The translations under genes were made by a program, and so were the position numbers. From an uncultured Alphaproteobacteria bacterium (GTDB lineage Bacteria > Pseudomonadota > Alphaproteobacteria > Rs-D84), in contig CAKQEW010000010.1 in NCBI GenBank assembly GCA_934230415.1, positions 1-21,826 of the forward strand: a stretch of DNA of 21,826 bases. The letters run 5' to 3'. The notes beneath the pieces are model-generated. The model was not told the origin of the DNA, did no database searches, and worked only from the letters and a program-made list of their open reading frames with translations. Below, one piece after another: positions 14,490 through 21,731 of this stretch; position 1 is the stretch's first letter; the number at the start of each line of letters is the position of its first letter.

Positions 14490-14518
14490 ATTATACGTAA
14501 CACGTGCGGTAAAAACAA
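14490..14518 (-). promoter_or_regulatory. Promoter of the third cysteine-rich gene
   Basis: On the minus strand, TTGTTT (14513-14518), a 17-bp spacer and TATAAT (14490-14495). Initiation near 14483 gives a leader of about 230 nt. Confidence 0.6.
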
Positions 14519-14535
14519 GGAATAAATTTATTTAC

Positions 14536-14562
14536 ACAAAAAACCGCCCCAAATGGGACGGT
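14536..14562 (-). terminator. Terminator of the uvrA-rlmE operon
   Basis: On the minus strand, stem ACCGTCCC/GGGGCGGT (14543-14562, one G-T pair) with loop ATTT is followed by TTTTTTG. It lies 3 nt after the rlmE stop codon. Confidence 0.85.
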
Positions 14563-14565
14563 CCA

Positions 14566-15225
14566 TTATCCATGGTATCCCATGGCAACAATAAACATTT
14601 CAACGCTGTCCTTGCGCGATGCAGGTGGCTTTATATGATGCACCGTATCAAACTTTGTCTTTATCTGCTTTATCAATTCGCCGGTCGTTCCACCGGTAAA
14701 TGATTTTGCAACAAATGTTCCGCCCGGTTTTAACGCACGCATTGCAAAATCAAATGCATATTCCAACAACACCATCTGGCGCAGGTGGTCGGTCTTTTTA
14801 TGTCCAACCGTATTCGGTGCCATATCCGACAGTACCACATCCACCGTTCCGCGTTCCGCCGAATCCGCCGGCAGATTCAATTTTTGAACCAACCATTCCA
14901 GCGCAGCATCTGTGGTAAAATCGCCCTGGTAAAATTCTACACCTGGGATTGGGGTGATTTCCAATAAATCCATTGCAAACACACGCGACCGCGGATATGT
15001 ACGCATAACATACTGGGTCCACGAACCCGGTGCCGCCCCCAGGTCAACAACAACCTGGCCATTTTTCAAGAAATGGAAACGTTCGTCCATTTCAATCAAT
15101 TTATACGCGGCGCGTGCACGATACCCATCACGATGTGCCCGTGCGACATATGGATCCGCCGCCTGGCGTTGCAGCCACGCGACCGATGATTTATGTGCAG
15201 CAATTTTTTTATTCAGTATCTTCAT
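14566..15225 (-). CDS. rlmE: 23S rRNA 2'-O-methyltransferase (U2552), FtsJ/RrmJ
   Basis: The 219-residue protein shows the FtsJ fold: SRAAYKLIE-like segment YRARAAYKLIEMDERF, SAM motif VVDLGAAPGSW (about 59-69), VVLSDMAPNTVGHKKTDH with the catalytic aspartate, and GGTFVAKSFTGG with the catalytic lysine. It methylates the 23S rRNA A-loop and helps late 50S assembly. It is the last gene of the uvrA operon, 11 nt after the preceding gene, with no clear ribosome site of its own. Confidence 0.93.
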   Translation of the reverse strand: MKILNKKIAAHKSSVAWLQRQAADPYVARAHRDGYRARAAYKLIEMDERFHFLKNGQVVVDLGAAPGSWTQYVMRTYPRSRVFAMDLLEITPIPGVEFYQGDFTTDAALEWLVQKLNLPADSAERGTVDVVLSDMAPNTVGHKKTDHLRQMVLLEYAFDFAMRALKPGGTFVAKSFTGGTTGELIKQIKTKFDTVHHIKPPASRKDSVEMFIVAMGYHG

Positions 15226-15236
15226 ATTATTGTCAT

Positions 15237-15536
15237 TTAGCGATTACGCACCTGGCGCCGTTGTTGTTGGCGACGCATTGTATCAACGTAATCCTGGTGC
15301 AATGCATTTGCCGCCAACACCGGATTACCATACGCCGTATACAGACGTTCATCATCACCACGAAATACAAACTTGCGCGGGCCATGATACATATAATTCA
15401 CTGTAAAAGATATTTGGCGAACCATACCACCACGACGATCGCCGTTCTGGTCGTAAAATTGTGGTTCTATGTGGCAATCCATGTGCGACACACTCTGGAT
15501 ATCCCAATTAAAGATTTTTTTCCAATTGATTTTCAT
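15237..15536 (-). CDS. Hypothetical protein, 99 residues
   Basis: I do not recognise this protein. It begins MKINWKKIFNWDIQS, has a beta-rich centre (VRQISFTVNYMYHGPRKFVF) and ends in a basic, Gln/Arg-rich tail (RRQQQRRQVRNR) that could bind RNA. No signal peptide or membrane segment is seen. It starts 3 nt after the M-domain gene, with AAGGAAA 8 nt upstream of the ATG, and ends 11 nt before rlmE, so it is a real operon member. The neighbours suggest an RNA-linked role, but that is only context. Confidence 0.7.
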   Translation of the reverse strand: MKINWKKIFNWDIQSVSHMDCHIEPQFYDQNGDRRGGMVRQISFTVNYMYHGPRKFVFRGDDERLYTAYGNPVLAANALHQDYVDTMRRQQQRRQVRNR

Positions 15537-15539
15537 TCG

Positions 15540-16043
15540 TTAATTTCCTTGTTTTTTCATTTTTTCCATGATGGCTTCCATTCCCCCCATACGCTGAACC
15601 AGTGCCATCTGCTGACGCATTTTTGTATATTGCTTTATAATATGTTCCACATCACGCACCGTGCAGCCGGCGGTTTCTGCAATACGTGCCTTGGCATTTG
15701 CAAATACCTTGTCTGGTTCCGCGCGTTCGGCCGGTGTCATTGCTTCCAGAATCTTTATCTGGGCATCAACACTGCCGTCTTTTATTTTTTCTTTCATTGC
15801 CGCCACAGCACCCGACATACCCGGCACCATTTTCAACAGACCGCTGAAATTGCTCATTTTCTTAATCTGTTTTAACTGGGCCAGCATGTCGTTCATATCA
15901 AATTGACCCGACATCATGCGCTGGGCTGTTTCTTTCATCCCAGATGGCATTTTTTCTTCCATCTGTTTTAATTCTTTTTCTGTGGCCGCCACGTTGTTAT
16001 CTGTCGTCTGGGCCGCCTGTTTCTTTTTACCAAATCCGAACAT
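15540..16043 (-). CDS. Orphan SRP54 M-domain protein (no GTPase domain)
   Basis: The 167-residue protein aligns with the C-terminal M domain of Ffh. It has QFDMNDMLAQLKQIKKMSNF (47-66), LLKMVPGM, IKILEAMTPAERAEPD (96-111), AKARIAETAGCTVRDVEHII (117-136) and KQYTKMRQQM (137-146), then a methionine-rich end. The NG GTPase domain is absent: uvrA ends only 27 nt upstream, and AAAGGAG sits 8 nt before the ATG, so this is a complete gene rather than a fragment. The RNA-contact loop, usually RIAxGSG in Ffh, reads RIAETAG. M domains bind 4.5S RNA and signal sequences. A standalone version could bind RNA or hydrophobic peptides without GTPase cycling; the function is inferred and unproven. Confidence 0.82.
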   Translation of the reverse strand: MFGFGKKKQAAQTTDNNVAATEKELKQMEEKMPSGMKETAQRMMSGQFDMNDMLAQLKQIKKMSNFSGLLKMVPGMSGAVAAMKEKIKDGSVDAQIKILEAMTPAERAEPDKVFANAKARIAETAGCTVRDVEHIIKQYTKMRQQMALVQRMGGMEAIMEKMKKQGN

Positions 16044-16070
16044 CCGTATACTCCTTTGTTTTATTCCATT

Positions 16071-18929
16071 CTATTTGCTGACATGTGATTTGTCCAGATA
16101 TCGTTGCAAATATTTTCCAGTCAGTGATTCTGGGACTGCGGCAACCTGCTCTGGCGTGCCAGTGGCAATAACGCGACCACCACCCGCACCACCGGTCGGT
16201 CCCAGGTCAATAACCCAGTCCGCCGTCTTTATCACATCCAGGTTGTGTTCAATAACGATTACGGTATTACCCGCATCAACCAATTCATGCAACACCGACA
16301 ACAGCATTTTGATATCTTCAAAATGCAACCCCGTGGTCGGTTCATCCAGGATATAAATCGTTTGGCCCGTGCTGCGCGCCGCCAGTTCTTTGGACAACTT
16401 GATACGTTGCGCCTCGCCCCCGGACAGGTCCAGTGAACTCTGGCCCAGTTTAATGTAATCCAATCCGACGCGCTTCAGTAATTCCAATTTGCGTGCGATT
16501 TGCGGAACATTAATGAACAAATGATACGCTTCGTCCACCGTCATATCCAATACGTCCGCGATTGATTTACCCTTGTATTTAACCGCCAAGGTTTCTTCGT
16601 TATACCGCGCACCATGGCACTTGTCACACTGGACATACACATCGGCCAGGAAATTCATTTCAATCTTTATCTGGCCATCACCCTGACATGCCTCGCACCG
16701 GCCGCCTTTGACATTAAAGGAAAAGCGTCCAGATGTGTATCCACGGGCCTTGGCCTCGGGCAGGCCGGCAAAGAAATCACGTATATTGGAAAACACGCCG
16801 GTATATGTGGCGGGATTGCTGCGCGGACTGCGTCCAATTGGAGACTGGTCAATATCAACAACCTTGTCCACATTTTCCATCCCGCGGATGATATCGTGCG
16901 CGCCCATCTCTATCTTGGAATTATATAACGCACGCATCAATGCCGGATACAGTGTATCCAACAATAACGTTGATTTACCAGAACCCGACACACCGGTCAG
17001 CGCGATAAATTTTCCCAATGGGAATTCAACGTCTATGTTTTTCAGGTTGTTTTCACGCGCACCAGTAATCGTGATTGATTTACCGTTACCCGCACGGCGC
17101 TTTTTCGGAACATCAATCTTGCGCTTGCCCGTCAAGTACTGGGCCGTCAACGAATCGCGACATTTCATAACCTGGGCCGGTGTTCCCGCGGCAACAACAT
17201 TACCGCCATTAACCCCCGCCCCGCGTCCAATATCAACCAGGTAATCCGCCGCGCGCATGGCGTCTTCGTCATGTTCAACAACAATAACCGTATTGTCCTT
17301 GTCGCGCAGGGTCTTTAACGTTTCCAACAATTTGTCATTATCACTCTGGTGCAGGCCGATTGACGGTTCATCCAAAACATACAAAACCCCCGACAGACCA
17401 CTGCCGATTTGCGATGCCAGGCGGATACGTTGTGCCTCGCCCCCGGACAGGGTTCCCGCCATACGCGACAGTGTTAAGTACCCCAAACCAACGTTCTGCA
17501 AGAATTGCAGACGCGATGTGATTTCACGCAATATGACACGCGCGATATCGTTTTCTTTTTGTGTCAAATGATTTGGCAAATCTGTGAACCAACGGAGTGA
17601 ATCATCCACCGCCAAATCGCACGCATCCATAATATCAAAGCCATTAATTTTGACGCACAATGCCTGAATATTCAGACGTTTCCCGTGGCACATTGGACAC
17701 GGTTTTTCCGATTGATACTTGGCCAATTCGGCACGCATTGCCTCTGATTCCGATTCGCGCCAACGGCGTTCAATGTTCGGGATTACGCCCTCGTACGGTT
17801 TTTCATAAACAAAACCGTTCCAATTGATTTTTATTGGTTCATCACCACTGCCATACAGAATCAGATTCTTTTGTTCTGGGGTCAATGTATGCCATGGTTT
17901 TGACAATGGAATCTTGTACTTTTTATGCAACGCATCCAACAGATGATCAAATTGACTGAGCATACCGCCACGCGACCACGGCGCAATCGCCCCATCCAGA
18001 ATTGATTTAGACGGGTCAGGAATCACCAGGTCTGGGGACATATTCAACTGAACCCCCAAACCATCACACGCCGGACATGCACCCAATGGCGCATTAAACG
18101 AAAACAGACGCGGTTCAATCTTTGGCACGGTAAAACCACTGACCGGACACGCATAGTTCTGGGAATACAATATATCTTCGTTCGTGTCCAAACGGCGCAC
18201 CAGAACAGATCCCGGCACCAGACGCAACGACCCCTCAAATGATGCATACATACGACTGCGGAATTCGTCCACTGTATCACCATTGGCATCGGCCGCCGGC
18301 ATTGCCAGACGGTCAACAATCACAAATATATTATGCTTTTTATTTTTATCCAACGTCGGCACAGATGACAAATCATACAATTCGCCATCAACAATTGCAC
18401 GCTGGTACCCCTGCTTTATCAAGAACGCAATTTCTTTTTTATATTCACCCTTGCGTTCGCGCACCAGTGGCGCCAGGATATAAATACGCACACCGGCCGG
18501 GATTTTCATTGTCCAATCCACCATTTCCGCAATGGTCTGGGATTTAATCGGCAAACCGGTTACCGGCGAATGCGGCACACCAATACGCGCCCACAGCAAT
18601 CGCAGATAATCATAAATTTCTGTCACAGTACCAACCGTGGATCGTGGATTCTTGGATGTGGTTTTTTGTTCAATGGAAATCGCCGGTGCCAATCCTTCTA
18701 TTAAATCAACATCAGGCTTTTTCTGCATATCCAGGAATTGACGTGCATATGACGACAATGATTCAACATAACGGCGTTGACCTTCGGCGTAAATGGTATT
18801 AAACGCCAATGACGATTTGCCCGAACCAGACACGCCAGTAAAGACCACCAATTTGTTTTTTGGTATGTCCAGATTGATATTTTTAAGATTATTTTCGCGT
18901 GCACCGCGAATTTTAATTATTCCACTCAT
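16071..18929 (-). CDS. uvrA: Excinuclease ABC subunit A
   Basis: The 952-residue DNA-damage sensor of nucleotide excision repair has two ABC ATPase halves. Walker A motifs are GVSGSGKSS (32-40) and GVSGSGKST near 640. Signature and Walker B segments LSGGEAQRIRLA with VLYVLDEPSIGLH, and LSGGEAQRIKLS with IYILDEPTTGLH, are intact. The second zinc module is complete (GGRCEAC, then VQCDKCHG). The first reads ACPVSGF then GACPACDG, with serine in place of the second cysteine, a variant I associate with alphaproteobacterial UvrA. It heads an operon with the M-domain protein, the 99-residue unknown and rlmE. Confidence 0.97.
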   Translation of the reverse strand: MSGIIKIRGARENNLKNINLDIPKNKLVVFTGVSGSGKSSLAFNTIYAEGQRRYVESLSSYARQFLDMQKKPDVDLIEGLAPAISIEQKTTSKNPRSTVGTVTEIYDYLRLLWARIGVPHSPVTGLPIKSQTIAEMVDWTMKIPAGVRIYILAPLVRERKGEYKKEIAFLIKQGYQRAIVDGELYDLSSVPTLDKNKKHNIFVIVDRLAMPAADANGDTVDEFRSRMYASFEGSLRLVPGSVLVRRLDTNEDILYSQNYACPVSGFTVPKIEPRLFSFNAPLGACPACDGLGVQLNMSPDLVIPDPSKSILDGAIAPWSRGGMLSQFDHLLDALHKKYKIPLSKPWHTLTPEQKNLILYGSGDEPIKINWNGFVYEKPYEGVIPNIERRWRESESEAMRAELAKYQSEKPCPMCHGKRLNIQALCVKINGFDIMDACDLAVDDSLRWFTDLPNHLTQKENDIARVILREITSRLQFLQNVGLGYLTLSRMAGTLSGGEAQRIRLASQIGSGLSGVLYVLDEPSIGLHQSDNDKLLETLKTLRDKDNTVIVVEHDEDAMRAADYLVDIGRGAGVNGGNVVAAGTPAQVMKCRDSLTAQYLTGKRKIDVPKKRRAGNGKSITITGARENNLKNIDVEFPLGKFIALTGVSGSGKSTLLLDTLYPALMRALYNSKIEMGAHDIIRGMENVDKVVDIDQSPIGRSPRSNPATYTGVFSNIRDFFAGLPEAKARGYTSGRFSFNVKGGRCEACQGDGQIKIEMNFLADVYVQCDKCHGARYNEETLAVKYKGKSIADVLDMTVDEAYHLFINVPQIARKLELLKRVGLDYIKLGQSSLDLSGGEAQRIKLSKELAARSTGQTIYILDEPTTGLHFEDIKMLLSVLHELVDAGNTVIVIEHNLDVIKTADWVIDLGPTGGAGGGRVIATGTPEQVAAVPESLTGKYLQRYLDKSHVSK

Positions 18930-18936
18930 GATGTCT

Positions 18937-18964
18937 GATATAGATAATTTGTCGCGATTTTCAA
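18937..18964 (-). promoter_or_regulatory. Possible uvrA promoter, predicted leaderless
   Basis: On the minus strand, TTGAAA (18959-18964), a 16-bp spacer and TATATC (18937-18942), then 7 nt to the ATG at 18929. No ribosome site is seen. No LexA-type box was recognised by eye. Confidence 0.45.
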
Positions 18965-18967
18965 TAC

Positions 18968-18990
18968 AAAGGGCGAAATTTCTTTCGCCC
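18968..18990 (-). terminator. Terminator after rodZ
   Basis: Stem GGGCGAAA/TTTCGCCC (18971-18990) with a 4-nt loop is followed on the minus strand by TTTG. The T-run is short, so termination may be partial and allow readthrough into uvrA. Confidence 0.6.
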
Positions 18991-19002
18991 CCTGGTCTGT
19001 TC

Positions 19003-19845
19003 TTAATCGGCCGCCGCCATCAGTTTATCAGGATTCAGCGATATCCCTGTTTTCCGGGTATGATTTGCGCCCGCCTTGGGTGCCAGTTTGCCGTTCACCC
19101 ATATATCAACACCGCCGGCATTACCAAACGTTGCGCGTTGGTTTCCGCCCGCCGGCACATAGTATACGTCGCCCGGGACCAGCACACGACTGAATATCGT
19201 GTTACCACGTGCATCCTCAACCTTGACCCAGGATTCAGCAATCGCCTGTAAAATCACGGTTGCCTTGTCCCGATTATCCAAACCAAAGCGTTCACGCACA
19301 GACACCGCATACTTTGGTTCGGCATTTGCCACCGCCGCAACCGGCGCCGCATTTGTATCTGACGGGGTATTTTCTGGGGTGTTGCCCGTGAATACCAACA
19401 CCAACACAATGGCGATAATAATCGCACACAATGCGCCCGCGAACCACACCCAGTGCGCACGCACAAACGCCCACGCACGACGCAGTATTTCACGATAATC
19501 CATGTGCGCCTTGACCGCACATGTCGCGGTATCCGCCCCATCGTCTTTGTCAGAATGCGTTTGGCATTCGCTGGTCATACCCATTTCGCGCTTTAACTTT
19601 TCAACAATTTCGTCTGGATTCAGGCCCAATTCCATCGCATAATTACGCGCAAACCCCAATATATACACCGGTTCTGGAATTACGCTATAATTACCATCTT
19701 CCAATGCCTGCAAGAATTCTTCGCGAATACACAGTTGCTTTGCAATTGTGGGAATTTCGCGTTTACGGCGACCGGTTGTACGCGCATTACGCAATATTTC
19801 ACCAACTGTTGGTTCAACTGGCATTTCTGTATTGTTTTCGTTCAT
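19003..19845 (-). CDS. rodZ: RodZ-like cytoskeletal protein (HTH + TM + DUF4115)
   Basis: The 280-residue protein has the RodZ layout: an N-terminal HTH domain (VGEILRNARTTGRRK, then ALEDGNYSVIPEPVYILGFA, about 12-90), a basic juxtamembrane stretch, one membrane segment at about 132-152 (WVWFAGALCAIIIAIVLVLV), a proline/alanine linker and a C-terminal beta domain (VILQAIAESWVKVEDARGNT, then WVNGK). RodZ links MreB to the envelope and supports rod shape. AAGGA lies 8 nt before the ATG. It follows dusB by 33 nt on the same strand. Confidence 0.88.
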   Translation of the reverse strand: MNENNTEMPVEPTVGEILRNARTTGRRKREIPTIAKQLCIREEFLQALEDGNYSVIPEPVYILGFARNYAMELGLNPDEIVEKLKREMGMTSECQTHSDKDDGADTATCAVKAHMDYREILRRAWAFVRAHWVWFAGALCAIIIAIVLVLVFTGNTPENTPSDTNAAPVAAVANAEPKYAVSVRERFGLDNRDKATVILQAIAESWVKVEDARGNTIFSRVLVPGDVYYVPAGGNQRATFGNAGGVDIWVNGKLAPKAGANHTRKTGISLNPDKLMAAAD

Positions 19846-19878
19846 GGTTCTTTTTCCTTGTTATGCTTTATCATAAAC

Positions 19879-20802
19879 CTATATTTCGTCAACGCAACCC
19901 CAAAATTCACGAATTGCATCCCGCAGTGCTGTCGCATCTGTGATTTGATTAACCCGTATGCGGAATTCAGACGAATTTGGACGTCCCGCCGAATACCACG
20001 CGGCATGCTTGCGAAACATCGGCACCGCCACATTTGCGCCATAGTATTCAATTGCATATGCCAGATGCCGCAATACCACACGCCCCACATTATCAGGCAT
20101 GCAATCACGACCGGCAATTTGTCCCAACACCCATGGGCGCCCCAACATTGCGCGTCCAATCATTACCCCAGAATACCCCAGACTCGCCATATTTTCGGCG
20201 TATTCTGGGGATGAAATATCACCATTTGCGATAATTGGAATCGGTGCATTTGACACATCCGGGTGTATTGCCGGGCCAACATACAACTGGGCGCGCGTAC
20301 GACCATGCAGGGTCGCAAACCGCACACCGCAATCGGCGGCAATATTGATTAAATCTGCCCAATCACGGTGTTCATCATCCCACCCCAGGCGTGTCTTGAT
20401 TGACACCGGAATATCCACCGCACGCACCACCGCCGACATAATCCGCGCCGCCAATGCATGATCCCGCATCAAAAACGCCCCCGCGCCAGCACGCGTGGCA
20501 ACCTTTGGCACCGGACATCCCATATTGATATCAATCCAGCGTGCGCCGGCATCCTGTAAAATACGCGCCGCATCCGCCATCAAATCCACATCGGCGCCAA
20601 ATATCTGGGCGCCGATGGCCCCTTCGTCATCATACCGGTCAAAATTCCGGGGACAGTTTTTGTGCGCCGCAACCAACGAATGACACGAAATCATTTCTGT
20701 GACCAGCGATGCATCCGGCGCAAACGCGCGCAAGACCCGGCGAAACGGCTTGTCCGTAATTCCCGCCAGTGGTGCAGCAAAAATTTGATTATTACTAAAC
20801 AT
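19879..20802 (-). CDS. dusB: tRNA-dihydrouridine synthase (DusB type)
   Basis: The 307-residue flavoenzyme reduces uridines in tRNA. It shows FAAPLAGITDKPFR at the start, QIFGADVDLMADAA, the catalytic cysteine (about residue 96) in INMGCPVPKV, VSIKTRLGWDD, TLHGRTRAQLY and the FMN-binding IIANGDISS and GVMIGRAMLGRPW. The frame runs open to 21051, but the family start is ATG 20802. This start sits between the -35 and -10 of the divergent gene's promoter. A weak -10-like CATTAT lies 7 nt upstream of the ATG and no ribosome site is seen. It is followed by rodZ. Confidence 0.92.
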   Translation of the reverse strand: MFSNNQIFAAPLAGITDKPFRRVLRAFAPDASLVTEMISCHSLVAAHKNCPRNFDRYDDEGAIGAQIFGADVDLMADAARILQDAGARWIDINMGCPVPKVATRAGAGAFLMRDHALAARIMSAVVRAVDIPVSIKTRLGWDDEHRDWADLINIAADCGVRFATLHGRTRAQLYVGPAIHPDVSNAPIPIIANGDISSPEYAENMASLGYSGVMIGRAMLGRPWVLGQIAGRDCMPDNVGRVVLRHLAYAIEYYGANVAVPMFRKHAAWYSAGRPNSSEFRIRVNQITDATALRDAIREFWGCVDEI

Positions 20803-20814
20803 TTGTGATATAAT
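20785..20814 (+). promoter_or_regulatory. Promoter of the DivIC/FtsB-like gene
   Basis: TTGATT (20785-20790), an 18-bp spacer and TATAAT (20809-20814), with an extended TGA just before. The in-frame ATG at 20813 lies inside the -10, so it cannot be the start on this transcript. The GTG at 20822 lies 7 nt after the -10, at the expected first transcribed base. Confidence 0.6.
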
Positions 20815-20821
20815 GCCATCT

Positions 20822-21148
20822 GTGAAAGGAAAAATCAAAAATTTCTTTGGGTTTATTGGACGCGCCTGGGGCGGCAGCTGGCGTGGCAAGGCCGGCGTTC
20901 TGATGGTTGCGTTTGCGCTGTTTATGTTTGTGCGCATATTCTGGGGCGCGGTTAATGTCCAGAATTTTGTGATAAACATATGGCGCCTGAACACGGAACA
21001 GACACAACTGGCCGCGGAACAGGAAAAATTGAACACGCTGAACCGGCACATTGAATTATTACAGGGATACAGTGCCGATTACGTTGATGAATTGGGTCTG
21101 AAATATTTAAATATCGGCGACCCAAAAATCAAGATTCTGAAAATTTAA
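20822..21148 (+). CDS. Septum formation initiator family protein (DivIC/FtsB-like)
   Basis: The 108-residue bitopic protein has a short basic N-terminus, a membrane segment (GVLMVAFALFMFVRIFW, about 24-40), then a coiled coil (LNTEQTQLAAEQEKLNTLNR, then HIELLQGYSADYVDELGLKY) and IGDPKIKILK. These are the marks of DivIC/FtsB proteins that join FtsL and FtsQ in the divisome. I choose GTG 20822 over ATG 20813 because of the promoter position, predicting a leaderless GTG start. The stop codon overlaps that of tspO tail to tail. Confidence 0.8.
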   Translation: MKGKIKNFFGFIGRAWGGSWRGKAGVLMVAFALFMFVRIFWGAVNVQNFVINIWRLNTEQTQLAAEQEKLNTLNRHIELLQGYSADYVDELGLKYLNIGDPKIKILKI

Positions 21149-21618
21149 TTCAACCACATAATTGATACGTTCAGGTATGTTGCGAATATCATCCATATGA
21201 TATATGGCCACACCAGTCCTGCGGCCGCACGACTGAACGGGCGAAACGCGCGCATCATCAGAATTGCAACACATATCAGCGCAATTAATACAATCAACGC
21301 CCAGCCCGCCATATGCGCGCCAAAGAACGCATACGACCACAGTGCATTTAACACCATCTGGACAAAGAACAATGAATATGCACGTGTTTTGCTGTGACGG
21401 GTTTTATCATTACGCATAACCAAGAACAACGCCACACCCAACAGCGCATACAAAATTCCCCACGCAACACCAAACACCCATCCGTCTGGGGTCAGTACAG
21501 ATTTATGCAACGCATTGTACCAAACATCAGACGCACCGTGTGGTGAAAACATCCCACCGACAACACCGGGTATAAAAGAAATAATCATCGCGACAATAAA
21601 TAAAAAAACTTGTTTCAT
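21145..21618 (-). CDS. tspO: TspO/MBR family membrane protein
   Basis: The 157-residue protein has five membrane segments and TspO landmarks: FIPGVVGGMFS, WYNALHKSVLTPDGWVFGVA with the conserved Pro-Trp region, WGILYALLGVALFLV, QMVLNALWSYAFFGAHMAGW and VWPYIIWMIFATYLN. TspO proteins bind porphyrins and related ligands. ATG 21618 has GGGAG 8 nt upstream and is preferred over the upstream extension to 21777, which lacks similarity. A -10 (TATAAT at 21649-21654, minus strand) precedes it. Confidence 0.92.
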   Translation of the reverse strand: MKQVFLFIVAMIISFIPGVVGGMFSPHGASDVWYNALHKSVLTPDGWVFGVAWGILYALLGVALFLVMRNDKTRHSKTRAYSLFFVQMVLNALWSYAFFGAHMAGWALIVLIALICVAILMMRAFRPFSRAAAGLVWPYIIWMIFATYLNVSIMWLN

Positions 21619-21648
21619 GCGGGTTCTCCCTGTGGACTCTGTACTGTG

Positions 21649-21654
21649 ATTATA
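21649..21654 (-). promoter_or_regulatory. tspO -10 element
   Basis: TATAAT on the minus strand, 30 nt before the tspO start. The upstream sequence is GC-rich and I see no convincing -35. Confidence 0.4.
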
Positions 21655-21696
21655 GCCCCGCGCCCCACCCCGTTGCCACAGGAACGATTTCCCGAT

Positions 21697-21726
21697 AAAA
21701 CAACACCCACGGCTCACACCGTGGGT
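21697..21726 (-). terminator. Terminator for the reading frame leaving the right edge
   Basis: Stem ACCCACGG/CCGTGGGT (21705-21712 and 21719-21726) with a 6-nt loop is followed on the minus strand by GTTGTTTT. It separates the edge frame from tspO. Confidence 0.6.
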
Positions 21727-21731
21727 ATTCT

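Noticed and set aside
16071..18929. Broken first zinc finger in UvrA as a sign of decay
   Set aside because: CPVSG instead of CPxCG is, to my knowledge, common in alphaproteobacterial UvrA. All ATPase motifs are intact.
19887..21051. 390-residue version of the dihydrouridine synthase
   Set aside because: The extra N-terminal part is antisense to the DivIC-like gene. The Dus fold starts at MFSNNQIFAAPLAG (20802).
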